DNA of 34,095 nt from a virus. Numbering within the stretch: the stretch's first letter is position 1; every line of letters begins with the position of its first letter. The stretch spans positions 1 to 34,095 of the IMG/VR virus record IMGVR_UViG_3300010042_000017. One strand, 5' to 3'. Below, one piece after another: positions 28,697-34,095 of this stretch. The position numbers and the translations under genes were made by a program. The notes under the pieces are model-generated. The model did no database searches and was not told the origin of the DNA. It saw nothing but the letters and a program-made list of their open reading frames with translations.

Positions 28697-29289
28697 TCTC
28701 CCCCTTCATCGCGCGCGGGCGGGGTGGCGAGTTCGAGCCAAGTGTCTGCATGGCATTCCACATCGAGAGCACACCAACAGGCCAAATTCTTGCCGCGCAG
28801 TTCGGCAGCGCGATCCATTAAAAAGGCGCGGTCTGCGTTCGACATGGAGGCGATGTCAGCATCGAAGTCGGCCTTGGTGGACCCCGCGTAATTTCCGTAG
28901 GGGCTAGGGCGGCTGACCTTCACCGTATTGGGCGGCATCCGCCAGCCTTTGGTGCGACGTAATTGAACGCGGATCGGCATCACCTTCCTCCTTGCGGGGG
29001 GGGTTACGGCGACGCGAATAATCTCCAGACATCGTGGGCAGCAATGAGCCAGAATTGCGTTCGTTTGCCGATCCAGCGCCTTTCGCAGTTCGTCCGCCTC
29101 ACCCCGCGCGGTTGCTGCGCGTTCGTCGGCGTAGGCGAGCATTGCGCGCACGACATTCGGATAATATTCTGTGTCCACGTCCCTGCGAATGTCAGCGGCA
29201 ATAGAATCGCGACACACCCCGCCGAATTTCTCAACGGTCTGCGCAAATATCTCCCGTGCCCGTGCCCGCGCATCGTTCTGGTCGGTCAT
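28693..29289 (-). CDS. fusion of a helical domain with a DUF4326 domain
   Basis: The protein has 198 residues from ATG 29289 (GGAGACCC upstream). Residues 1-102 are helical and contain Cys-Cys-Pro-Arg-Cys. Residues 104-198 match DUF4326, a small domain of phages and bacteria: Met-Pro-Ile-Arg-Val-Gln-Leu-Arg-Arg, Pro-Asn-Thr-Val-Lys-Val-Ser-Arg-Pro, and Gly-Lys-Asn-Leu-Ala-Cys-Trp-Cys-Ala-Leu-Asp-Val-Glu-Cys-His-Ala-Asp. The joint has eight C in a row followed by AAGGAGGA and ATG 28980, exactly like a separate gene start. Two separate genes fused by a C-tract length change is therefore possible. The domain's activity is unknown. Confidence 0.68.
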   Translation of the reverse strand: MTDQNDARARAREIFAQTVEKFGGVCRDSIAADIRRDVDTEYYPNVVRAMLAYADERAATARGEADELRKALDRQTNAILAHCCPRCLEIIRVAVTPPARRKVMPIRVQLRRTKGWRMPPNTVKVSRPSPYGNYAGSTKADFDADIASMSNADRAFLMDRAAELRGKNLACWCALDVECHADTWLELATPPARDEGGE

Positions 29290-29450
29290 GATGGGTCTCC
29301 GGGGTGGCGTTCGAACGACAGCGCGGCCAAAGCAACGAAGACCAAAGGGTAAGCGAAGATGAACCCGCCCCACTGCCAAATTGCGGGAGGCCAGATGTTG
29401 AGCCACGCCCCGGAGGCAATGCCACAAAGGAATATGGTGCGTCGTTTCAT
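29286..29450 (-). CDS. 54-residue membrane protein
   Basis: The frame starts at ATG 29450, two bases past the stop of the preceding gene (TGAA-ATG), and its stop overlaps the next start (ATGA, 29289-29286). An extension upstream to 29564 would lie wholly in the neighbouring gene. Two hydrophobic segments, about residues 5-22 and 25-44, contain many Trp and Ile. It is probably a small inner-membrane protein. No family is recognised. Confidence 0.6.
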   Translation of the reverse strand: MKRRTIFLCGIASGAWLNIWPPAIWQWGGFIFAYPLVFVALAALSFERHPGDPS

Positions 29451-29451
29451 T

Positions 29452-29688
29452 TCAGAAAGTCCATGTTTTGTCGGCCAAAACCTCTTCAAGTGTCCGCTCG
29501 CCGCGATCCACCGCTTGCAAATCAGCGACCTTTTCGCAGTGCTCGCGATGCGAATTCCATTCACTTGCGGCGTTGGATTTTGCGCCTTTGTTCATCCACA
29601 TGGCCGACTGCCAGCCACATGAGCAGGCGCACTGAACCCCGATACTGAAACGAGCTTTGTGGTCGGGATTTGTTTTGCGTCGAGCCAT
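29452..29688 (-). CDS. small Cys/His protein, first gene of the chain controlled by the RHH operators
   Basis: The gene encodes 78 residues from ATG 29688, which has GGAGG eight bases upstream on the minus strand; the nine-residue extension to 29715 would start inside the operator. The middle has Cys-Ala-Cys-Ser-Cys-Gly-Trp and later His-Arg-Glu-His-Cys-Glu, a probable zinc site of the kind found in small phage proteins. The second half is an acidic helix. It lies opposite the ribbon-helix-helix gene with the four operator copies between and inside them, so it is probably repressed by that protein. Confidence 0.68.
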   Translation of the reverse strand: MARRKTNPDHKARFSIGVQCACSCGWQSAMWMNKGAKSNAASEWNSHREHCEKVADLQAVDRGERTLEEVLADKTWTF

Positions 29689-29707
29689 TTCACTTGCCTC
29701 CGTAGTT

Positions 29708-29796
29708 GATATCACCTAAATAGATGATATCTTTTACGAGTGCAATAGGTGATATCAACAAAATGGCAGGCTTGGCAGAAAAAACGATATCACCTA
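29708..29796. promoter_or_regulatory. four-copy operator (TAGGTGATATC) around the RHH gene start
   Basis: TAGGTGATATC or its complement occurs at 29708-29718 (reverse), 29721-29731 (forward, one mismatch), 29746-29756 (forward) and 29786-29796 (reverse). The first two form a near-perfect 24-bp palindrome. The last lies inside codons 8-12 of the RHH gene. The cluster covers the divergent promoter area, so binding would block both the RHH gene and the gene at 29688. Confidence 0.7.
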
Positions 29797-29960
29797 TCCC
29801 GGCATCCGTGGGCAGGCCGCGAATCAATGGGGAGCAGACTCCCGCACGCTTCCGTGACGGCACCCTTGCGCGGATCGACGCCATGCTGGTGGACAATGAG
29901 AAGCGTTCCGACTTCATCCGGGAGGCCGTGGAGCGCGAAATCAAGCGCCGGTCTGCGTAA
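29763..29960 (+). CDS. ribbon-helix-helix repressor (CopG/Arc-like)
   Basis: The gene encodes 65 residues from ATG 29763; an upstream in-frame ATG at 29724 lies inside the operator and lacks a Shine-Dalgarno sequence. Residues 28-65 fit a ribbon-helix-helix fold: a strand with Ala-Arg-Phe-Arg-Asp-Gly-Thr, a first helix Leu-Ala-Arg-Ile-Asp-Ala-Met-Leu, a turn with Asn-Glu-Lys-Arg-Ser, and a second helix Asp-Phe-Ile-Arg-Glu-Ala-Val-Glu-Arg-Glu-Ile. The N-terminal 25 residues are a polar, Pro-rich arm. It is the only + strand gene in the early region. The operators around its start suggest autorepression. An antitoxin role is possible for this fold, but no toxin is adjacent. Confidence 0.8.
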   Translation: MAGLAEKTISPIPASVGRPRINGEQTPARFRDGTLARIDAMLVDNEKRSDFIREAVEREIKRRSA

Positions 29961-29964
29961 CCGC

Positions 29965-30534
29965 TCACTTCCCCTCTCCCCCAGCGGCGGGGCGAATCTG
30001 TACGCCGCAATCGCATTCGCCAAGCCATTCGCCGTCTGCGCGGTGAACGTCGCCAGTGTCGTCGCAATGAGGGCAGCGATTCCCAGCATCGGCGGGCGTT
30101 AGGGCTGCGAGTGCTGCGCGGGCCTTGGCTACAATCCGGTTCGGATCATGCTCGCCTTGCGTCGAAGCGTAACAAACGATCGCGTCAAGGTACGGCTCAA
30201 GTTCTTCCAATGCTTCCAGCGCGACATCCCGCACCGCAGGCCCATCGCTGAGTGGGGTGGCCGAAGCGCGCTCGTAAATTTCATTCGCGGCGTTTGTGAT
30301 CGTCTCCAAAGCCGTTTCGGGATCGGGGAACACGTCCTTGGCGTCTGCGCACATCGAAACCAGTTGGCCCAGTTCCTCGATATGGCTCATCCGGGCTTCA
30401 CGCATTGGGGCTGGCATCCTCTCTGCCGCCGCGTTCGCCCTCGCAAAGACGTTCGCCAAGGTGCCCCCATCCACAATCGCAGGCGCAAGGATCGGCTGCG
30501 CACCGGGGAAGCTGGCGGGTTTGGTTTTGGTCAT
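29965..30534 (-). CDS. zinc-knuckle accessory protein
   Basis: The gene encodes 189 residues from ATG 30534; a longer frame to 30786 covers two smaller coupled genes and is rejected. The first 140 residues are acidic and helical. The end has Cys-Pro-His-Cys-Asp-Asp-Thr-Gly-Asp-Val-His and, after a turn, Gly-Glu-Cys-Asp-Cys, a four-Cys zinc knuckle. The protein is typical of early phage accessory proteins of unknown role. Its start overlaps the stop of the 40-residue gene upstream (ATGA). Its end converges with the RHH gene, four bases apart. Confidence 0.65.
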   Translation of the reverse strand: MTKTKPASFPGAQPILAPAIVDGGTLANVFARANAAAERMPAPMREARMSHIEELGQLVSMCADAKDVFPDPETALETITNAANEIYERASATPLSDGPAVRDVALEALEELEPYLDAIVCYASTQGEHDPNRIVAKARAALAALTPADAGNRCPHCDDTGDVHRADGEWLGECDCGVQIRPAAGGEGK

Positions 30535-30653
30535 GAGAAAATCCAGTATGCAAGCGGGGTAAGAACTACGCAGCAGATCAGCGCGAACCGGCCAAGACCC
30601 GGCATTGCAGCGAGGGATTGCTGACATGGCGTGCAAGTGCAGCCGGGGTTCAT
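30531..30653 (-). CDS. 40-residue Cys-rich membrane peptide
   Basis: The frame starts at ATG 30653, overlapping the stop of the preceding gene (ATGA, 30653-30650), and its TGA (30533-30531) overlaps the next start. The N terminus has Cys-Thr-Cys-Thr-Pro-Cys, followed by one hydrophobic segment (about residues 20-39). A shorter start at 30605 is possible but removes the Cys motif. Double coupling supports it. Small peptides with Cys-x-Cys-x-x-Cys at the N terminus occur in many proteobacterial phages without known function. Confidence 0.6.
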   Translation of the reverse strand: MNPGCTCTPCQQSLAAMPGLGRFALICCVVLTPLAYWIFS

Positions 30654-30808
30654 GCTGCAAACTCCCGTCGGAATGCTTCCTCACGGACACCCCAAGCCCT
30701 GGTGCGAACCATCCAGTCCTGACGCAGTGCATCAACAGCAGCCTGTGCCGCGCGGTGCTCCTGTTTGGCCTTGTCAAGACGGGCAAATGCGCGTTGTTCT
30801 TTATTCAT
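30650..30808 (-). CDS. 52-residue basic helical protein
   Basis: The frame starts at ATG 30808 (ATGA overlap with the preceding gene's stop) and ends with TGA 30652-30650, which overlaps the next start. It is one long, charged helix: Asn-Lys-Glu-Gln-Arg-Ala-Phe-Ala-Arg-Leu-Asp-Lys-Ala-Lys, then Arg-Gln-Asp-Trp-Met-Val-Arg. A nucleic acid or protein binding role is possible but unsupported. Coupling on both sides supports the call. Confidence 0.6.
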   Translation of the reverse strand: MNKEQRAFARLDKAKQEHRAAQAAVDALRQDWMVRTRAWGVREEAFRREFAA

Positions 30809-30996
30809 GAGAAAAATCCAATCGCAAACATCGTGCCGGCAAAACTGGCCACAATTGCAAACACGTCACCCCACGTAACAGACGGCACATGCTGCTCGGG
30901 TAGGAGCGAATCCGGCAAATCGATCGGTAGCGGTCCCTCGGTGGGCGTGGCGGCCGCGCTGTAGCGGCTGGCGGGTCTGGATTGGCGGTATGACAT
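30805..30996 (-). CDS. 63-residue protein with C-terminal membrane segment
   Basis: The ATG at 30996 is preceded on the minus strand by GAGGGAG at eight bases; the six-residue extension to 31014 has no such site. Residues 1-40 are polar and Pro-rich. Residues 44-62 are a single hydrophobic segment, so this is probably a tail-anchored membrane protein. It is the first gene of a four-gene minus-strand chain (30996 to 29965), downstream of a promoter whose -35 lies in the dyad at 31035-31050. Confidence 0.62.
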   Translation of the reverse strand: MSYRQSRPASRYSAAATPTEGPLPIDLPDSLLPEQHVPSVTWGDVFAIVASFAGTMFAIGFFS

Positions 30997-31034
30997 ATCG
31001 GTAATCTCCCTCAATGCGAATCATATCGCACAGA

Positions 31035-31050
31035 TTGACGGTCCCGTCAA
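31035..31050. promoter_or_regulatory. TTGAC-N6-GTCAA dyad (copy 6), promoter of the 30996 chain
   Basis: This is a perfect dyad between the polymerase gene and the next minus-strand gene. The polymerase stop codon (31047-31049) lies inside the dyad. On the minus strand TTGACG is followed after 17 bases by GATATG, then TGATTCGCA, a string also found at the same distance in the minus-strand promoter at 12943. It serves only minus-strand genes here. Confidence 0.6.
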
Positions 31051-33266
31051 CCCTTACGGTATCGGCGCCCTCTCCAGCCACCCGATGCACGTATAGGCCA
31101 AGTCGTGGCGTAGCTTGGCATCGTTGCCATGATCCGTTCCGCTTCCTCGACACTGCCCCAGCCAGCGGGCACCTCAAATACGTCCTCGTCATACACGCCC
31201 AGCACCATTCGATACCCCGCAGCCCATGCCGCTTCTATCCCAAAGCGTTGTATGTCGTGCGCCACGGCCTGGTCGATATTCTCGAAAACGCGGCTTCCCC
31301 ACGTGTCCATGCAAACCCACCCGACCATACCGTATTTCGGGTTGCTGTTTTCAGTCCAATAGCTGATCGCCAACGTGCCGGGGCGTTTCTCACTCGGCCG
31401 CAACGACGGGTGATGATAGGTTAATTCCCGGCCTGACAACAGTCGGATTTTTAACATGGTGCCACGCATGAAAAACTGGCACCCGATACATTCGAATACC
31501 ATGCCCGAGTTTTGGATCGCTTGAATAACAGCGCCTTCAACACCGTACAGTCGCGGCACAAATTGGCCGAATTTCCAATCGCCTTGCCCACCCCATGATT
31601 CGACAATTGCCGGGGATGCCGCGCGCCATGCTAGAATTATCCGTTTAATGTCATCGTCGGTCTTATTCGCCTCGTCGGGGTCAAAAGCCCGCCAAGCACC
31701 AATCCACCCGCCGTAACCTAGCGCCAACTCGGCGACCTTACCGATGTTTTGCCGGTCGGGGTGATGTTCTCCATGCAGGGCGGCGTATTCGGTATAAAAT
31801 TCGTATGTGCGGCCGGTTATCTTGGCGGCCGATTCCAGATAGATGTCCCGTTTGGCGTTGAACGTGTCGATGCGCCATTGCTCTCCGGTCATGCATGCGG
31901 CCACTACCGCCTCAATTGCGCTATAATCCGAGGCGATAAGATCCATTCCCTCCCCAGCGATGAACATGCCCCGCACGCAGCCGGATATGGCAAGCAACGC
32001 GTCACCGAAAAACCACTCAACCAACTCCAGCGAGCGGCTGGCTATAATTTCCAGCACATGGTCGGCCATTTCGGGCTTCCATGCCAAACGCTGCACCGGA
32101 TGGGGCAAGGCGCCGCACCAGGGGCAAGCGTTATGGGTAGGGAGCGCCGGGCGGGCGCAGGCGTAGCATGTGGACAGCTTAGGCCCGGCTTTCGGCAAAT
32201 TGAGCGGTTGCGGCCCGCTGCCGGTGGGACGACCGGTTCGGGCGCCGTGGTGTACGATCAAATTGCGTAACCGGTTATCGTCGCTGCACTGATTTTCAAT
32301 CGCTATCAGTTTCTTGACGCTGGCCGACCCGACCGCTGCGCGGCATTCCAGCACGGCGCGGGCGTCGGCGGGTAAGTCATCGCGTGCTAGGGCTTGCTCC
32401 ACCGCGTCACTATCGAGCGAGTGCATATAAACGCCCTTAGCAGATAGCCATCCGACCAATTTTTGCACTTGGGACGGCTCAAGACCGCCAGTCAACCCTC
32501 GGCAAAGCGCCCCGTATTTTTCAAGTGCTTGGTTTAACACAGCGATACAATCCCGAACGGCCGCCCGATCGATGGCAATGCCCCGCCAGTTTATTTCCTG
32601 GTCAAGCAGCCAGAAACGCAATTCGGCCGGCGTCATCGGCTCCATGCGGTCGGACGCGGAACACTCGGATAAAACGTCGGTGTCGCAATATTGCTGGTAT
32701 CGTTCAAATTCGGCGGGTTCATCCGACGGCAAAATGCGGCGTCGCGGGTCCGCCTTGGTCGGATTGCGCGGCATGGAAAATTTAGTCATCAACCGCTTGC
32801 CCTCGGGATCCTTCAAAATCGGGGACCCGGTGGCTTGGGCCAGTTTTTCAAGGCCGCCGGGGTAGCTGTTGACGCGCGCCGTTGCCATGCTGCAGCGGAT
32901 GCGGTCGGGTCGGAGCGCGGGAAAGCCGTACCGGGGCGTCAAGACGTGGTGGAATGCGAGGCGTTCAAACATCGCGTTGTGAAATTCGATCTCCCCGCCC
33001 GCTTCGATCCATTCGATAAGCGGGGTTGGCAGTGGATCGCCGGGCCGCCACCGCATGGTGAAGCCCTCGGGCCAATCCGGCAGGCGGTAGGAGAGGGTCA
33101 GGACGTCAGCGGTCGGGTGCTCCCAATAGCGATTTGCGCCAACGACCGGCAATCCCTTCTTGCCAGCGGGCGCACCGGGTGGACCGACCCACCGTTGCCG
33201 AGCTTCGTCCCAAAAATAACCAGCTTCGCTATACGATTCAACGTCACCCGTTGCATGGTCACCCAT
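31047..33266 (-). CDS. family A DNA polymerase with 3'-5' exonuclease domain
   Basis: The protein has 739 residues from ATG 33266 (GTG 33293 would add nine). Numbering from the longer form: exonuclease motifs Asp17-Val-Glu19, His-Asn-Ala-Met-Phe-Glu at 105-110 and Tyr-Cys-Asp-Thr-Asp-Val at 202-207. Polymerase motif A is Asp-Tyr-Ser-Ala-Ile-Glu at 456-461. Motif B is Arg514 to Lys519 and Tyr527-Gly-Gly. Motif C is Tyr-Asp702-Glu703 where the usual form is His-Asp-Glu. Four Cys at 376, 379, 390 and 393 form a zinc ribbon inserted before the palm. It replicates the phage genome. Its start overlaps the DUF6378-like gene by eight bases. Confidence 0.87.
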   Translation of the reverse strand: MGDHATGDVESYSEAGYFWDEARQRWVGPPGAPAGKKGLPVVGANRYWEHPTADVLTLSYRLPDWPEGFTMRWRPGDPLPTPLIEWIEAGGEIEFHNAMFERLAFHHVLTPRYGFPALRPDRIRCSMATARVNSYPGGLEKLAQATGSPILKDPEGKRLMTKFSMPRNPTKADPRRRILPSDEPAEFERYQQYCDTDVLSECSASDRMEPMTPAELRFWLLDQEINWRGIAIDRAAVRDCIAVLNQALEKYGALCRGLTGGLEPSQVQKLVGWLSAKGVYMHSLDSDAVEQALARDDLPADARAVLECRAAVGSASVKKLIAIENQCSDDNRLRNLIVHHGARTGRPTGSGPQPLNLPKAGPKLSTCYACARPALPTHNACPWCGALPHPVQRLAWKPEMADHVLEIIASRSLELVEWFFGDALLAISGCVRGMFIAGEGMDLIASDYSAIEAVVAACMTGEQWRIDTFNAKRDIYLESAAKITGRTYEFYTEYAALHGEHHPDRQNIGKVAELALGYGGWIGAWRAFDPDEANKTDDDIKRIILAWRAASPAIVESWGGQGDWKFGQFVPRLYGVEGAVIQAIQNSGMVFECIGCQFFMRGTMLKIRLLSGRELTYHHPSLRPSEKRPGTLAISYWTENSNPKYGMVGWVCMDTWGSRVFENIDQAVAHDIQRFGIEAAWAAGYRMVLGVYDEDVFEVPAGWGSVEEAERIMATMPSYATTWPIRASGGWRGRRYRKG

Positions 33267-33585
33267 GAGGATCGACGTACCGCGCACTGCCACCAGCCAG
33301 CGGTAACGGCCGGGTCAGTTTATCATCCGGTGCGCACCGGTCCTCGACCAGCTTGGCGTATCCGGCAATGTCATGCCAATTGTCGCGATACTCAGGGTCG
33401 CCGGACAGCACTCGGGCAATCTTGTCGGCAATGACGGTCAACGCCTGGCGCTTGTCCGCCGTAAGACGCTCCCATCCCGACGTATTACGCATATCGGTTT
33501 GGAGCGTTTGCGCGATTGCAGCGTGGTCGGTAAAGTCGCCGTAGCGTGCGCCACGCTCGGCTAGTGTAGCATTTATATCAGACAT
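33259..33585 (-). CDS. DUF6378-like phage protein
   Basis: The gene encodes 108 residues from ATG 33585, with AAGGAT about eight bases upstream. The segment Ala-Glu-Arg-Gly-Ala-Arg-Tyr-Gly-Asp-Phe-Thr-Asp-His-Ala near the start, Lys-Arg-Gln-Ala-Leu-Thr-Val-Ile-Ala-Asp-Lys-Ile-Ala-Arg, and Asp-Asn-Trp-His-Asp-Ile-Ala-Gly-Tyr-Ala match DUF6378, a small helical protein common in replication regions of phages. Acidic and His residues could bind metal and nucleotide, as in the related all-alpha nucleotide hydrolases, but this is an inference. Confidence 0.75.
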   Translation of the reverse strand: MSDINATLAERGARYGDFTDHAAIAQTLQTDMRNTSGWERLTADKRQALTVIADKIARVLSGDPEYRDNWHDIAGYAKLVEDRCAPDDKLTRPLPLAGGSARYVDPHG

Positions 33586-33607
33586 AAATATATCCTTATA
33601 TTGCCCA

Positions 33608-33644
33608 CCCGGCGGGCGCGGAGGGGGCACGCCATCCCGCCGGG
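33608..33644 (-). terminator. stem-loop between the ssDNA-binding and DUF6378-like genes
   Basis: CCCGGCGGG (33608-33616) and CCCGCCGGG (33636-33644) form a perfect 9-bp GC stem with a 19-base loop. On the minus strand it follows the ssDNA-binding gene's stop by about ten bases. No U-tract follows. It may lower expression of the polymerase genes relative to the binding protein. Confidence 0.5.
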
Positions 33645-33654
33645 CGAACCCCTG

Positions 33655-34095
33655 TTAGCCGGTCTTGGTCATGAACCCGCCAGCAATCATTTTCTCATCG
33701 GTCCAGCCCTTGGCGTGGAACTGCTCGCGCGTGCCACCCTGCGCCATAGCGGTCATGGTGTAAACCGGCTCCGGTGCGGGGATATTTGCGTAATCCGCAT
33801 ACGGCTCAGGCGTATGGACCGAGGCAGTCGTTGAGGCGTCCGGAATAGCTGCAGCAGCCGATGGGGTGGCCGCAGGGGCAGAGTTTGGGATTTCGGCCGG
33901 TGCCTGCGGTGTGGCCGTGGCGCCAGCGGGTAGCACGGGCGCAGCATTGCCGAACACCTGATCCGCGGACGGGCCGTTTGCGATACGCTTGCCATGCCCG
34001 ATCAATGCGACCATTTTAAGGTTGCGGTACATTCCGGGGCTGTCTGCGCTGTTGTTCGGTGTGGTATCGCCGCCAATTTGCACATAGTCGCCGCA
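33655..34095 (-). CDS. ssDNA-binding-like protein, DUF2815-type (partial, 5' end outside)
   Basis: The frame is open to the right edge, so the start is outside the window; the GTG at 34083 is internal, as the residues before it continue the pattern. Gly-Asp-Tyr-Val-Gln-Ile-Gly-Gly, Pro-Gly-Met-Tyr-Arg-Asn-Leu-Lys-Met-Val and Leu-Ile-Gly-His-Gly match the last strands of DUF2815, an OB-fold-like family found before phage family A polymerases. After it comes an Ala/Pro-rich linker of about 60 residues and a C-terminal part with Ala-Lys-Gly-Trp-Thr-Asp-Glu-Lys-Met. The position upstream of the polymerase supports a replication role. Confidence 0.68.
   Translation of the reverse strand, partial: CGDYVQIGGDTTPNNSADSPGMYRNLKMVALIGHGKRIANGPSADQVFGNAAPVLPAGATATPQAPAEIPNSAPAATPSAAAAIPDASTTASVHTPEPYADYANIPAPEPVYTMTAMAQGGTREQFHAKGWTDEKMIAGGFMTKTG

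Noticed and set aside
29763-29960. Toxin-antitoxin module with the ribbon-helix-helix protein as antitoxin
   Set aside because: Neither neighbour looks like a known toxin: the next gene is convergent and carries a zinc knuckle, and the divergent one is a small Cys/His protein.
29965-30786. 273-codon form of the zinc-knuckle gene
   Set aside because: The first 84 codons lie over two small genes that are coupled by ATGA overlaps; the start at 30534 is also coupled and fits the operon better.
1-34095. CRISPR array, insertion sequence, integrase or attachment site
   Set aside because: No regularly spaced direct repeats with unique spacers, no transposase or recombinase motif, and no tRNA-derived attachment repeat was found. 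The only regular repeat is the coding array at 10180-10905.

Overview
The window is about 34 kb of a tailed, double-stranded DNA phage or prophage. The long tape measure protein, the separate tail tube protein and the absence of any sheath or baseplate gene point to a siphovirus with a long non-contractile tail. The host is probably an alphaproteobacterium of the sphingomonad or rhizobial kind. This rests only on family resemblance (a gene-transfer-agent-type tail assembly chaperone, DUF2213 and DUF2184 head proteins, DUF4326) and on the moderately GC-rich sequence. No integrase, terminase large subunit or tRNA gene was seen. The terminase is expected just left of position 1.

Layout: bases 1 to 28066 carry the late genes on the + strand. 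Five small genes come first (2-1345). They are followed by a portal fused to an Acb1-type 2H phosphoesterase, a minor head protein, a DUF2213 maturation protease with a probable nested scaffold, a decoration protein and the DUF2184 major capsid protein (1358-7828). Next are small virion proteins, a protein built of twelve 20-residue Gly/Ala repeats, and a connector that fuses a fiber-adaptor-like domain to DUF4054. The neck and tail genes follow: connector, tail completion, tail tube, tail chaperone with a probable -1 frameshift, gp10-like protein and tape measure. The tail tip comes next and ends in an SGNH-hydrolase tailspike (to 25206). A tightly overlapping lysis cassette (25203-28066) holds small membrane proteins, a lysozyme/chitinase-like endolysin and a nested Rz/Rz1 spanin pair.

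Three minus-strand cassettes interrupt this late block: 4016-5174 (three genes), 11740-12894 (three genes) and 15173-15379 (one gene). They look like morons. Each has a perfect TTGAC-N6-GTCAA dyad at its upstream edge. The same dyad also occurs before the + strand gene at 13581 and before the minus-strand early operon at 30996, giving six copies in all. At four places the dyad starts exactly 25 bp before a TTG-type -35 element of the + strand gene. It also supplies TTGAC -35 elements for the minus-strand cassettes. This shared control element is the most interesting unexplained structure in the window.

Bases 28050 to 34095 carry early or accessory genes, almost all on the minus strand. Reading leftward from the right edge they are a DUF2815-like ssDNA-binding protein (cut by the window end), a DUF6378-like protein, a family A DNA polymerase with a four-cysteine zinc insert, and then a run of small proteins. 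One + strand gene lies among them, a ribbon-helix-helix repressor (29763-29960). It is surrounded by four copies of an 11-bp operator, consistent with autoregulation and control of the divergent operon.

Many genes overlap by ATGA or GTGA. Several genes shorter than 60 codons (4348-4524, 14090-14263, 15982-16158, 25400-25573, 27362-27490, 29286-29450, 30531-30653, 30650-30808) are supported mainly by such start-stop coupling.
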